A stretch of DNA of 64,000 bases from Bradyrhizobium sp. sGM-13 (lineage in GTDB: Bacteria; Pseudomonadota; Alphaproteobacteria; Rhizobiales; Xanthobacteraceae): positions 124,001 through 188,000 of the forward strand of contig NZ_JAGWDK010000006.1 of NCBI RefSeq assembly GCF_018398875.1, written 5' to 3'. Of this stretch, positions 28,438-38,252 are shown piece after piece (the first letter of the stretch is position 1; each line of letters begins with the position of its first letter). Made by a program: the position numbers and the translations under genes. The notes under the pieces are model-generated. The model was given only the letters and a program-made list of their open reading frames with translations. It did no database searches and was not told the origin of the DNA.

Positions 28438-30284
28438 GCATTATGCAGCAATCGAGCAAGGCGCAGGACAGGACCCTGGGCGTCTGGTTCCAGCAAATCC
28501 AGCAGGGGCAGATCAAACTGCCCCGTTTCCAGCGTCTCGAAGCGTGGGACCGCGGACGTGTGACCAGCTTCCTCAACACGATCATCAATAACCTGCCTGT
28601 GGGGGTCACGCTGGCGCTAGAAGTCGCCGGCAAGGGAAAGTTCATTTCACGCTACATCAGTAGCGCGGAGCCTGCCGTGCCCGGTACCGTGACCCAGCAT
28701 CTCCTCGATGGCCAACAACGGCTGACCGCGTTCTGGCGGTCGGTGCACAACAACTACGAATGGGAGGCTTATTTCATCGACTTGCCAGAGTTCGATCGGA
28801 TCGGGGAGGCATCGGGCGAAACGGCGATTCGCTGCATTCCGAGATGGGTGAACAAGAACAAACTGCGCATGCCGCGGTGGGCCGAGGATCCCGCCCAGTG
28901 CCTCGAACGTGGCCTGGTTCCGCTCTCGCTCCTTCGGCCCGAGGACATCTCGGGCGAGATCGAGGGCTGGGTGAAGATGGCGTCCTTGCCGTTAAAGCCA
29001 AAGCCCGATGAAGCGGATGCGTTCACTAAGCTCGAGGACTACAGCGCGTTCCAGGACCGGCTCAAATCGAAGATCTCTGCTTTGCGCGAGCGGGTCAAAT
29101 TCTTCAATCTTCCGTACCTGTCTCTGCCTGCTGAAACGGAGAAGGAGGTGGCACTGCAGGTGTTCATCAACATGAACACCAATAGCAGGCCTTTGTCGCT
29201 TTACGATATAATCGTCGCTGAGGTCGAGAGTGTAAACGAAGAATCGCTTCATCAACGCGAAGCAAGCCTGCATGAGAAGTGTCCTCACGCAGCCAGGTAC
29301 GGGGAGCTTCGTGATCTGATCTTGTCGACCTCGGCCCTCTTGCAAGACCAACTGCCTAACAATCGGGGCATGATCGACATGGACAAAAAGGTGCTTGTCG
29401 ACAACTGGCCGAAACTGGAGCGCGGGTTGGAGCGCATGGCCGCTTTCTTGGCTGGCCAAGGCGTTTTCGACCAGGCCCGCCTGCCGACCAACGCGGTCCT
29501 AGCGGTCATCGCAGCCAGTTACGAATTCATCCCCGACGATGGAGATTTTCTTGCCAAGGCGGAGAGATTGCTTCGCCGCTACCTATGGTCGGCGTTTTTC
29601 ACCGATCGATACGAGAACACAGCGGCGACACGCGCTTTTGCCGACTTCAAGGCAATCAAGGCCCTCCTGCAACGGCCACAATTCACGAATGAGGAAGAGC
29701 TCACAGTTCCTGTGTTGAACCGGTCAGAGTACCCGCTCGCCAATGCCGACTCTCTGATGGCCGCAGGATGGCCCAAAGCGATGGGCATCGAGGCTCGTGG
29801 TATTTTGGCGATCACTACATATCTGGGTGCCTACGATTTTGCGGACAACAAGAGGGCCTACTACGAGAGCGTTCAAGATCGCGAATATCATCACATATTT
29901 CCCGACGCGCTCCTTAGCGAGGTGGAGATCAACAGTTCTCTGGCATTGAATTGCGCCCTCATTACCTGGAAGACTAACCGCGCTATCGGTCGGAAAGATC
30001 CGCTCGCCTATCTTCAGGAAAGGGTCGCGTGGGCGGATGCCGGGGTCGTGGCGGACCGATTGAAATCTCACTTAATATCCTTCGATTTGCTATCGAATGC
30101 TCACTATGCGGATCTACAGGGCGCCGCACTAAAGGAAAAACTCTCGAAAGATTTCGACGACTTCCTGCGGGATCGCGCCAACCTAGTCGTCGCGGCAATG
30201 GAGTCTTTGGCGGCGGGAGCCAGTCCGTCGATCGAGGCATTGTGGTCGTCCCGCCAAACAGCCAACGGCAGTGTAGCGGCATGA
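28434..30284 (+). CDS. DUF262/DUF1524 (GmrSD/BrxU-like) nuclease inside the BREX operon
   Basis: A 616-residue protein. Near the N-terminus it has the DUF262 ParB-like NTPase pattern (IKLPRFQRLEAWDRGRV, then HLLDGQQRLTAF with DGQQR). At the C-terminus it has a DUF1524 HNH-type pattern (REYHHIFPDALLS, then a downstream N in NCALITWKTNRAIGRKDP). The two-domain order is that of GmrSD and BrxU type IV restriction enzymes, which cleave DNA with modified cytosines. ATGA overlaps with pglX and pglZ on either side make it an integral operon member. The modification it recognises is not known. Confidence 0.82.
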   Translation: MSIMQQSSKAQDRTLGVWFQQIQQGQIKLPRFQRLEAWDRGRVTSFLNTIINNLPVGVTLALEVAGKGKFISRYISSAEPAVPGTVTQHLLDGQQRLTAFWRSVHNNYEWEAYFIDLPEFDRIGEASGETAIRCIPRWVNKNKLRMPRWAEDPAQCLERGLVPLSLLRPEDISGEIEGWVKMASLPLKPKPDEADAFTKLEDYSAFQDRLKSKISALRERVKFFNLPYLSLPAETEKEVALQVFINMNTNSRPLSLYDIIVAEVESVNEESLHQREASLHEKCPHAARYGELRDLILSTSALLQDQLPNNRGMIDMDKKVLVDNWPKLERGLERMAAFLAGQGVFDQARLPTNAVLAVIAASYEFIPDDGDFLAKAERLLRRYLWSAFFTDRYENTAATRAFADFKAIKALLQRPQFTNEEELTVPVLNRSEYPLANADSLMAAGWPKAMGIEARGILAITTYLGAYDFADNKRAYYESVQDREYHHIFPDALLSEVEINSSLALNCALITWKTNRAIGRKDPLAYLQERVAWADAGVVADRLKSHLISFDLLSNAHYADLQGAALKEKLSKDFDDFLRDRANLVVAAMESLAAGASPSIEALWSSRQTANGSVAA

Positions 30285-32803
30285 GTATCGCTGATTTCAT
30301 CCGCGACGCCGTCCTGCGCCCGCGCTTGCGCGAGGCTGGCTGCATGGTCGTCTATGACCCGGACCGCCGCTATCACAGCATTTGCACCGGTTTGGATGAT
30401 GACCACACGCGCGTGATCGATGCGTCGGAAAGCAGCATCGAAAGCCGCCTGGCCGCAATCATGGCGTTGCGCGAGTGCGCTCGTCCCAAAAGCGACCTGG
30501 ACGCGGTTCTGATCTATGTGCCCAAGATGCGTCCAGTGACCGATGAAGAGAAGCAAGTAGATCCATTCTCGATCTATGCAGAGAGCGGCGCGGTATTCCC
30601 CCGAGACGATGGCGACGAATATCTGAGCCTTTGCCTGCGGGCGAAGCCCGACCACGGGACCGATGTTCGCCGCGTGTTCGCGGGTTCTCCGAACGGGCCT
30701 GCCTTCTCAGTCATTAACGCGATCGGCGGCGGCACCAGCTGGCCGCAACTACGATCAGCGCTGAAGGTCGAATCCGGGCGCGAGATCTTGGCCGCTCTGT
30801 TGGCGCCGAGCGCACGGCAGGCGGAAGCGCTCACTGACGGTTGGATTCAGGAGGCCCGCGATTTCTTACAGGCGACACTCGGGATGAGCGTCAAGACGCG
30901 GGGCAAAACCTGGAACGCACTCGCCGACGAGCTTTGGCGGTTCGTGCTGTTCAGCGAATTCGTGTTCGATCTGCCGGTGGCATTGCCGGACGCGCTGAAG
31001 GGCGTGCCGCATGCGCCCGCCGAGGCGAAGCCAATCGTTGAGGATGTCTGCGATCGCCTGCGCAGCAACCCGAGCACCCGTAACTCGTACATCGAACGGG
31101 CCGAGGCGATCGAAGCCGAACTGGATCTGCCGGGTCAGTGCAGTTCGATTGAGGACCTGGGCGAACGCGACACGTTCCCATTCGAGGAGCGAACCTTCCT
31201 CAAGGCTGCAATTAAGGGGATTTCGGCCAACGACACTGACGTCACCCGTCGCGTGCTGGCGCGCCAGAAGAACTCAGTGTGGCTGGGGAAGGGCGAGAGC
31301 CAGGCTCAGTGGGAGCTGATTCGCGCCGGTCTCAGCCTCGTAGAGGCCTGCGACGACTATGAGCGTCTGCTGCCCGACCATGCGCGCTCCCAGGCCGATC
31401 TGCTGGATTTCTACCTAGGCAGCCTGCGGGAAGCGGATCGGTTTCAGCGCGAGTTCGAGCAAGCGGTCGGAGACTTTCTGGATCCGCATGGCCTGATGCA
31501 GGAAGTCATCGACCATGCGCGGGCGCGCTATCGTCGCCTCGCCGAGAAGGTGCAGACGGTCTTCGTCAAGCATATCGAAACGACCGGATGGCCTCCGCAG
31601 GGGCGCCTGGCCAATTCGGATGTCTTTGATCGCCTGCTGGCGGATCGCTTGAGAGAAGGCGGCCGACGGGTGGCCTATCTGATGGTTGACGCGCTGCGCT
31701 ATGAACTCGGCGTGGTGTTGGAGAAGATGCTGGCGGAAGACGGGCCGGTCGAGCTGCAGGCAGCCTACGCCCAACTTCCGACGATCACGGTCGTGGGAAT
31801 GGCAAGCCTCCTGCCCGGCGCTCGGACTGAATTGACGCTCGGCCTGGAGGCGGACTCGCTGGCGCCCAAGCTGGGCGGTGCGCGTGTCGGCAACGTCAGC
31901 CAGCGCATGGAGATTCTGCGGAAGCGCTTCGGCGACCGTTTCCAGGAGATGTTGCTCAACGACTTCGTTCGCGGCAAGCCGAGAATCTCCGAGAGGGTTG
32001 ATCTCCTCGTTCTGCGGTCCACCGAGATCGACAGCCAACTGGAGAGCAACCCCGAGACCACCCTCGGCTTGATCCCGGGGACACTGAAGCTCGTCCGCGT
32101 TGCGCTCTATAAACTTCGCGGCATGGGTTTCAAGGAAGCGATCATCGTGACCGACCACGGCTTCTTCCTGAATGCCCAGGCCAAAGCCGGCGATGTGTGC
32201 ATCAAACCCCAGGGCAATTGGCCGGTTATTGCGCACGATCGGATGATGTTGGGTGACGGCAACGCTGACACGCACAGTGCGGTCGTCGGCGCCGAGAAAC
32301 TCGGCGTTCGGGGCGATTTCACACAGATCGCAATGCCTCGCAGCATGGCGCCTTACCGAGCGGGACACCTCTATTTCCACGGCGGCGCCTCTCTCGCCGA
32401 AGCGGTCGTGCCCGTGCTCGTGGCGCGCTTGGACACGGATGAGCATGCCGTGGTCGGCAAGGTGACCGTGGAGCTTTCCTACAAGAACGGCGCCAAACGC
32501 ATTACGACGCGCGTTCCGGTGATCGATATCCGGGTGCAATCCGACGACATGTTCTCGCAGGACGTGAGCGTCGAGGTGCTGATCGAGGCGCAAGACGCCA
32601 AAGGCAATGTCGTTGGTGAACCGCGGCCTGGTGGCGATGTGAACCCCGCAACGCGCACCCTCACCCTCATGCCCGGTCAGAGCAAGCAGATCGCCTTGCG
32701 CATGGATCCGGAATTCGAAGGGAAGTTTTCCGTCAAAGCGCTCAATCCCACGACCTTAGCGAGCTTCAGCCTCCTCGCTCTCGAAACGGACTATACGGTA
32801 TGA
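30281..32803 (+). CDS. pglZ: BREX alkaline-phosphatase-fold protein PglZ
   Basis: An 840-residue protein. The PglZ domain carries RVAYLMVDALRYELG (D470, R473 and E475 around the metal site), ITVVGMASLLPGA and AIIVTDHGFFL (D625, H626), the alkaline-phosphatase superfamily metal ligands, then YRAGHLYFHGGASLAEAVVP. PglZ is essential for BREX. The start at 30281 overlaps the preceding stop (ATGA); a longer upstream frame would lie inside the other gene. The C-terminal 150 residues form a beta-rich domain. Confidence 0.95.
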   Translation: MSIADFIRDAVLRPRLREAGCMVVYDPDRRYHSICTGLDDDHTRVIDASESSIESRLAAIMALRECARPKSDLDAVLIYVPKMRPVTDEEKQVDPFSIYAESGAVFPRDDGDEYLSLCLRAKPDHGTDVRRVFAGSPNGPAFSVINAIGGGTSWPQLRSALKVESGREILAALLAPSARQAEALTDGWIQEARDFLQATLGMSVKTRGKTWNALADELWRFVLFSEFVFDLPVALPDALKGVPHAPAEAKPIVEDVCDRLRSNPSTRNSYIERAEAIEAELDLPGQCSSIEDLGERDTFPFEERTFLKAAIKGISANDTDVTRRVLARQKNSVWLGKGESQAQWELIRAGLSLVEACDDYERLLPDHARSQADLLDFYLGSLREADRFQREFEQAVGDFLDPHGLMQEVIDHARARYRRLAEKVQTVFVKHIETTGWPPQGRLANSDVFDRLLADRLREGGRRVAYLMVDALRYELGVVLEKMLAEDGPVELQAAYAQLPTITVVGMASLLPGARTELTLGLEADSLAPKLGGARVGNVSQRMEILRKRFGDRFQEMLLNDFVRGKPRISERVDLLVLRSTEIDSQLESNPETTLGLIPGTLKLVRVALYKLRGMGFKEAIIVTDHGFFLNAQAKAGDVCIKPQGNWPVIAHDRMMLGDGNADTHSAVVGAEKLGVRGDFTQIAMPRSMAPYRAGHLYFHGGASLAEAVVPVLVARLDTDEHAVVGKVTVELSYKNGAKRITTRVPVIDIRVQSDDMFSQDVSVEVLIEAQDAKGNVVGEPRPGGDVNPATRTLTLMPGQSKQIALRMDPEFEGKFSVKALNPTTLASFSLLALETDYTV

Positions 32804-34929
32804 TCCAATTGGATGACCTCGATCGGCAACTGACATCGGCATTCGACGGCAAGGTCGTCCGCAAGGACCTGCTGCATCGGATCAAAAAGGGCACGAACGT
32901 ACCGACGTTCGTGCTGGAGTTCCTTCTCGCACGATTCTGCGCCAGCGACGACCAGGCCGAGATCGACGCGGGGATGGAGGCCGTACTGGCTACGCTGCAG
33001 GACAATTACGTCCGTCCTGACGAGGCGAACGCAGCCCAGTCTATGGTCGCGACCAAGGGCAAGCACCGGTTCATCGATAAAGTGCATGTCCGATTTGTCG
33101 AGAAGGAAAAGCGCCACTGGGCGTCTCTCGAGAACTTCAATTCCCAGCGCATCGCTGTCGGTGAGAAATTCTACCGCGACAACGATCGCCTCCTCGAAGG
33201 CGGGATTTGGGCCGAGGTGACGCTGGCGCACAACGCTATCGAAGAAGACGACTACGCCTTCTACATTGAAGATTTGCGCCCGATTCAGCTCTCTCGCTTT
33301 GACTTCGAGCAGTATGCGGAAGGACGAAGAGCCTTCACACGGGATCAGTGGCTCGACTCGATCATGCGTTCAGTCGGCCTGGAGCCGGCCAAGCTCTCCA
33401 AGCGGGTAAAGCTGCATTATATCGCGCGCTTGGCGCCTCTGGTTGAGCCGAATTACAACTATATTGAGCTTGGCCCACGCGGCACGGGAAAGTCTTATTT
33501 CTTCAGCGAGTTTTCCCCCTACGCGACCCTGATCTCTGGCGGTCAGGCGACGAAGGCGACGCTATTCTACAATAATGCGCGCCGAAAGGTTGGGCTTGTC
33601 GGATATTGGGACACGGTCGCATTCGACGAGGTGGGCGGCATCAAGGTTCGCGATCCAGACACCATCCAGATCATGAAGGACTTCATGGCCAACGGTCGCT
33701 TCTCGCGCGGGGCGGAGGTTATCGCCGACGCAAGCTTGAGCTTTGTCGGCAACATCGACCTTTCGGTCGATCAGGTCGTAAACTCGACCGAATACGATCT
33801 TTTCCAGCCGCTTCCCCCCGAGCTGGACCTGGCGGTGATGGACCGGTTTGCCGCCTACATCCCGGGCTGGGAGATGCCCAAGAACAGCAGCGAGTTTCTG
33901 ACAAACCGCTACGGCTTCATCACCGACTATCTCGCTGAGGCCTTCCACTACCAATTCAAACATACGAACCGCTACGAAGAGGTCAGCCGCCGGATCCGGC
34001 TCGGCAATGCCATCGAAGGGCGAGATGAGAAGGGCATCAAGAAGACGGTCGCGGCCTTCTTGAAGATCCTTCATCCGGACGGCGCCGCCACCGATCAGGA
34101 GTTTGAGGAATACGTCGCCTACGCCACAGAATGTCGGCGTCGCGTGAAGGAGCAAATGAACAAGCGAAAGCCCGACGACGAGTTTGCGCGCATCAACCTC
34201 TCGTTCATCACGGCGACCGGAGAAGAAGTCGTCGTGTTCTGCGCAGAGTCCAAAGACGCGCTCGCGACGCAGCAACCGGCGCGCCGGCGGCTCAAAGAGG
34301 CTGAAACGGAGAGTGCGACCAAGCCAGGGACAGAGCGGGCGGACCCTGCCACATCCAGGCAGTCAGCTGCTCCTGCCCAGCCTTCCGTCGGCGGCCATGA
34401 GGTCGAGCTCGAGCCGGTTCCTTCAGAGCCGCAGGAGCGGCATTTCACGATTTTGTACGGCGACACCGGGTACAGCTACGAGTCGATCATGGGGCCGTAT
34501 CTGCGAGGCGCTAGGGAAGTCACGATCGAGGACCCGTATATTCGCCTGTCTCATCAGATTCAGAATTTTGTCCGCTTCTGTGAGACCTGTCTAAAATCTG
34601 GGACGACTAAGGCGATCAATCTGATCACCGGTTACGACGATAAGACGCAGCTCGCCGATATTTCTGAGAAGATCGACAGCCTCAAGCAGAGCCTTTTGGA
34701 ATCGGATGTCGTGCTCGATGTGAAGTTGAACCCCAACATGCACGACCGGGAGATCCGCCTCGACAATGGCTGGGTCATAAAGATCGGGAGGGGGCTCGAT
34801 TTCTATCAAAGGCCCGGAAGCTGGTTTGAAGTCGGAGCAAACGATCTAAGCCTGCGCAAATGCCTTGAGACAAAGGTCGATATCTTCCGTATTGAGCCAG
34901 TCGGTCCATTGCCTAAACGGCTTAGATAG
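32800..34929 (+). CDS. brxL: BREX Lon-like ATPase BrxL with C-terminal MIT_C-like domain
   Basis: A 709-residue protein with AAA+ Walker A GPRGTGKS at residues 225-232 and Walker B-like VAFDEVGGI shortly after, the BrxL signature. BrxL assembles as a hexameric DNA-binding AAA+ machine; it was first named Lon-like from its C-terminal region. Here residues from about 545 on (FTILYGDTGYSYESIMGPYL, then TIEDPYIRLSHQIQNF) look like an MIT C-terminal (phospholipase-D-like) domain, joined by a Pro/Ala/Glu-rich linker. It is the last BREX gene. BrxL is typical of type 1 BREX, whereas BrxE is typical of type 6. Confidence 0.93.
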   Translation: MIQLDDLDRQLTSAFDGKVVRKDLLHRIKKGTNVPTFVLEFLLARFCASDDQAEIDAGMEAVLATLQDNYVRPDEANAAQSMVATKGKHRFIDKVHVRFVEKEKRHWASLENFNSQRIAVGEKFYRDNDRLLEGGIWAEVTLAHNAIEEDDYAFYIEDLRPIQLSRFDFEQYAEGRRAFTRDQWLDSIMRSVGLEPAKLSKRVKLHYIARLAPLVEPNYNYIELGPRGTGKSYFFSEFSPYATLISGGQATKATLFYNNARRKVGLVGYWDTVAFDEVGGIKVRDPDTIQIMKDFMANGRFSRGAEVIADASLSFVGNIDLSVDQVVNSTEYDLFQPLPPELDLAVMDRFAAYIPGWEMPKNSSEFLTNRYGFITDYLAEAFHYQFKHTNRYEEVSRRIRLGNAIEGRDEKGIKKTVAAFLKILHPDGAATDQEFEEYVAYATECRRRVKEQMNKRKPDDEFARINLSFITATGEEVVVFCAESKDALATQQPARRRLKEAETESATKPGTERADPATSRQSAAPAQPSVGGHEVELEPVPSEPQERHFTILYGDTGYSYESIMGPYLRGAREVTIEDPYIRLSHQIQNFVRFCETCLKSGTTKAINLITGYDDKTQLADISEKIDSLKQSLLESDVVLDVKLNPNMHDREIRLDNGWVIKIGRGLDFYQRPGSWFEVGANDLSLRKCLETKVDIFRIEPVGPLPKRLR

Positions 34930-35004
34930 TCCCAAACTGCTTGTGCGCAGCTAAATCCAAAGTCGAAATTTCGGCCGGGAGTTGAAGCTTTTCTGCGGGA
35001 GGGG

Positions 35005-35439
35005 ATGGTGAAAGAGCCGGTTAAACGTTCGAGCGCGCGTTCGCGAGCCGACGCTCTGGGGCAAAGGACCTGCAGGTACCTTCGAAATGACGGGTATGAC
35101 GCCTTTCAGAAAGGTGACGTGAAGCGGATCGGAATTGTCAACGGTGCATATGAGAGGGCCATTCGGACTATAACGATCATGTCGGGGGTTTCACAGTCGG
35201 ACCGCGAACGGCTTATTAAGGATCTGAAGCACGCCTACGAATCGGCCAGAAACGGCATCAGGCTTGGCGTAATGATAACGCCCATCAATGGGGCGAATGG
35301 AGCGCTACTGCAGGTCTCTGGGCAAAGCGTAATGGTAAGAAGCCGCAACGCCACGCCGACTCCGCCGGCAAATCCTGCGAGTTCGCAACCTGAAAAGCGA
35401 AACAGCACAGGGGGTCGGATCCTAAGAAAGATTACTTAA
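35005..35439 (+). CDS. Hypothetical protein
   Basis: A 144-residue basic protein with a good ribosome-binding site (GGGAGGGG) just before ATG 35005. A helical core (VNGAYERAIRTITIMSGVSQ, then RERLIKDLKHAYESARNG) is followed by a beta-like GVMITPINGANGALLQVSGQ and a Pro/Ser-rich tail. I do not recognise the family. It lies 75 nt after brxL in the same direction and may be co-transcribed. Confidence 0.5.
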   Translation: MVKEPVKRSSARSRADALGQRTCRYLRNDGYDAFQKGDVKRIGIVNGAYERAIRTITIMSGVSQSDRERLIKDLKHAYESARNGIRLGVMITPINGANGALLQVSGQSVMVRSRNATPTPPANPASSQPEKRNSTGGRILRKIT

Positions 35440-35867
35440 ATGCACCGCAACCTGGGCAGTTCGATGAGCCGTTGTTCCCGAGTAACGAGCGGACGGTGTT
35501 CGTTCACATGGAAAGCCGAATCACTTCCGGTGCCAACTGCACGGACCTTCCGCGCCCCGAGTTAGGGGACTTCAATGCAAACGTTTTTGTCGAATGCTTC
35601 AATTGAAGCTTCGTATTAGTGTGACTCGAGGAGTCACTCTCGTCGGCGCAGCGACCCCACATTTTGCCGTCGCTGACAGATGCTCTCTCGAATTCGGCCT
35701 CACCTCTCGGTTCAAGCGCCGACCATTTCTAGATGGTCTAATCTAATGCTAAGCTCTTGAGTAGGAATGGCTTGTCAACCTCGGGCGGCAGCAGCGACAT
35801 GTGGAAGTTTTCGAAGAAGCGAGCCAGCTTGGAGTAGGACATCCAGCTGTCCTCCGAAGAAGAGGAG
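35440..35867. other. 428-nt gene-free region with two small palindromes
   Basis: No coding frame is convincing. A perfect 14-bp palindrome GCTTCAATTGAAGC lies at 35596-35609 and GTGACTC-GAG-GAGTCAC at 35621-35637. They are too short and lack T-runs to be called terminators. The region separates the rightward BREX block from a leftward gene trio. Confidence 0.5.
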
Positions 35868-36326
35868 TTAAGCTGACCGCGGCCCTTGAGGGTTGTCGCC
35901 AGCCAGTGTTCCGCCGTTTTCGATCAACTTCTGGTCAGCGTCAGCCTGGCCAGGCATGCCGACTGAATGGACTGCTATCGTCAAGTCAGCGTCTGCGATA
36001 CGGGTCACGCCCGCCGCGAACACGAGAACGCACGCTGACGCGCAAGTCGCTCGATATGGAATCTGGGCGGCCAGACCTGCTCGATGGACGATATCCGCAA
36101 TCTTCATCGCGGCCAGGACCGAGCCTCCCGGCGAACTGAGATGCACTTCAATCGTTCCATCGCGTCGAAGTCTTGAATGTGACGAGAGGAATTGCGCGTC
36201 GTCGCCGGGATCGAGGCGACCGCTGATAACGATCGCCTGATCATTGGGGATCTCAAACTTTCCGGCTTCTGCGGGCAATGCCAGCCACGTCGTGGCAAGT
36301 GTGGCGACAAGCAAGGTGTGCCTCAT
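35868..36326 (-). CDS. Periplasmic ClpP/SppA-like serine protease fold protein, probably C-terminally shortened
   Basis: A 152-residue protein with a signal peptide (MRHTLLVATLATTWLALPAEA). The crotonase/ClpP-fold motifs are EVHLSSPGGSVLAAMKIAD (oxyanion loop), ATCASACVLVFAAG (nucleophile Ser) and AVHSVG (His). Relatives in rhizobia are around 200 residues or more; here the protein ends about 20 residues after the His segment in GDNPQGPRSA, so it seems truncated or frameshifted. It is the last gene of a leftward trio. Confidence 0.6.
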   Translation of the reverse strand: MRHTLLVATLATTWLALPAEAGKFEIPNDQAIVISGRLDPGDDAQFLSSHSRLRRDGTIEVHLSSPGGSVLAAMKIADIVHRAGLAAQIPYRATCASACVLVFAAGVTRIADADLTIAVHSVGMPGQADADQKLIENGGTLAGDNPQGPRSA

Positions 36327-36366
36327 TTCTGTTCCGATTTCGGGTGCGGCGGCTCATCGTCGGTTC

Positions 36367-37026
36367 TCAATGGGAGCCGCCCTGCCACCACTGGCATTTC
36401 TGGAAGCGAGCCGCCTGCTCGGCAGGAGCTACTGCTGCAGCAAAGGAGATAACGCGATTGCTGGCTATGTGCTGTCGGGTATCTGTTCCCTCGCCAGCCT
36501 TCTGTAGATAGTAACAGTACTGTTCCGAGGGGCTCTTCGAGTCGCCGCTTGCAAACTTCCATCCGCTCGTGACTTCACCATCACCGTGCGGCAAGGTCTT
36601 GAATACAGTGACGGTCGTTTTGATTGCCTGGTTCTCCTCAGGCTTTAGTGTCGGCAAGACGATCTGTGGCTGTGTCTGAGCCGGGATCGTACCCGTGACA
36701 GCGACGACAGAGCCGTCAGCTAGTTTGACCGTAGAACCATCCTGTAGCTTCACGGTCGCGTTCTCGGCAAGTTTGAGCTCGCCATCGGCCTTCACGGTAC
36801 CTTCGACCTTTAGGGCTGGCATGCTCGCTAGCGCGGCTTTGAGTATCTCCGGATCGACGCTCTGGTTGTGCGCCCACAGAATTGCCGCCGCCCCGAGCGA
36901 CAACGCGAGACCGGCGGCGCCAATCCCGATGGCCCTGCTTTTGAACGCCGCGGATTTCGCCTCGCCGATGAGGCTTGCTGCCAGGTTGACGTCGATGGGT
37001 GACGTGGATCGGATGATCTGTTCCAT
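36367..37026 (-). CDS. Single-pass membrane protein of unknown function
   Basis: A 219-residue protein with one hydrophobic helix (AIGIGAAGLALSLGAAAILW, residues 32-51) and a mostly periplasmic body rich in short beta repeats (KLAENATVKLQDGSTVKLAD, GSVVAVTG). A cytosolic N-terminus of about 30 residues precedes the helix. I do not recognise the family. It lies 22 nt after the upstream membrane gene and 40 nt before the ClpP-like gene, so the three form one leftward transcript. Confidence 0.6.
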   Translation of the reverse strand: MEQIIRSTSPIDVNLAASLIGEAKSAAFKSRAIGIGAAGLALSLGAAAILWAHNQSVDPEILKAALASMPALKVEGTVKADGELKLAENATVKLQDGSTVKLADGSVVAVTGTIPAQTQPQIVLPTLKPEENQAIKTTVTVFKTLPHGDGEVTSGWKFASGDSKSPSEQYCYYLQKAGEGTDTRQHIASNRVISFAAAVAPAEQAARFQKCQWWQGGSH

Positions 37027-37048
37027 GATTTCCTCTTAAGTCGGTTGC

Positions 37049-38209
37049 TCAGGCGTGCCGTGTGCGAGGGGTTGTCGTTCCTTGCGACGCCAGCCTCTCC
37101 ATCCAGCTTTGCAGGGTCGGTGTGATCACCACGGCGTTCGGGCTGTCATCGCCTCGACGCGGATCATCGTTGGTGGTGAATCGTGTGAAGGAGCCGTAGA
37201 CCGCCAGGCTCGCGACGATTGCGGTTGCGAATGCGGCGAGCAGGACGAACACGAGGAGGACGACGTGCACCTCTTTTTCGGTGACGTCATGCGGTGACTT
37301 GAGAAAGATCATCGCCGCATAGGAATGCATTTGGCTTTCTGCAACCGTCGCCATGCGCTGGTTGTTTCCCGCCGTCACGGCTTCGTCGGCCTGCGCTATC
37401 TGGATCTCGAGGTCACGAAGACCGGAGGCGCCCCGTACAAGCTCCGTAGATAGTTTGTCGCGCTCCTCTTGAGCCTTGAGGTATTGCGACTGCATGGTCG
37501 CGCCGGACCACGGAGGCGTCGTCGTAACAGGGCGTTGGCCGGTTACCTGCCCATGGCGATTGTAAATCGGTACCCATTTCGTCACCGGCTTCGGGGGCGT
37601 ACCAAACTGCTTGAGCGTGTCCCGCAACCCTGCCAGCTCGGAATCGAACCGGACCAATCGGACCTTTCGATCGGCATCCTCAGATACAGGGCCCTTGCGT
37701 CTCACCTCGAGAGTGGTCTTGTTGGCCTGTGCCTTGTTGAGCGTCATCGTCGCCTCTGCAACCTCGCGCAGGCGACTGGCAAAGAGCTGCTCGTAAACGA
37801 TGCTCAGGCTTTTCGTCGTAACCAGGATCGAAAGCAAAGCGCCGAAGAGCATGAAACCCCGCACGACGCGGCGACGATGGATTGCGCCGAGATAGACCAA
37901 TCCAGTCCTAACAAGTTCACAGGTCGCCATGGCCAGCGCACCGGCCATTGCGGCAAGCCAGAATGCTGATTTTCCAAACAGTATGGGCGCCTCGCCCGTG
38001 TCCCCCCGCTCGGCGATTGACCAGTTCACCACCAGGATCGCGCCAATGATGATGAGCTCCGCAACAAAGGCAGAGGCCAGCGTTTTCCTGTTAATGGTCA
38101 CGCGTCGCCACTTTTTCGGCTGAACGGGCATCGGTTTGGTGTCGTTGGCAGGCTCCGGCGGAGCCAGCGGGACCACTTTGAGAGCCTCGTCCCTGTGCAG
38201 AGCTTTCAT
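37049..38209 (-). CDS. Four-helix membrane protein with central coiled-coil (DUF4407-like)
   Basis: A 386-residue protein. Predicted membrane helices are near residues 43-63, 84-104, 121-141 and 320-345, with a roughly 170-residue soluble region between the third and fourth that is helical and charged (KAQEERDKLSTELVRGASG). This topology resembles DUF4407 proteins, but the identification is not firm. It is the first gene of a leftward trio and diverges from the WYL regulator, with an inverted repeat in between. Confidence 0.55.
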   Translation of the reverse strand: MKALHRDEALKVVPLAPPEPANDTKPMPVQPKKWRRVTINRKTLASAFVAELIIIGAILVVNWSIAERGDTGEAPILFGKSAFWLAAMAGALAMATCELVRTGLVYLGAIHRRRVVRGFMLFGALLSILVTTKSLSIVYEQLFASRLREVAEATMTLNKAQANKTTLEVRRKGPVSEDADRKVRLVRFDSELAGLRDTLKQFGTPPKPVTKWVPIYNRHGQVTGQRPVTTTPPWSGATMQSQYLKAQEERDKLSTELVRGASGLRDLEIQIAQADEAVTAGNNQRMATVAESQMHSYAAMIFLKSPHDVTEKEVHVVLLVFVLLAAFATAIVASLAVYGSFTRFTTNDDPRRGDDSPNAVVITPTLQSWMERLASQGTTTPRTRHA

Positions 38210-38252
38210 GGAAATCTTCCCCTCGAGTTGACTTTCTGTCCTCGTTAGACTA

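Noticed and set aside
31415..32593. 392-codon minus-strand frame inside pglZ
   Set aside because: Antisense shadow of pglZ; no ribosome-binding site or motif.
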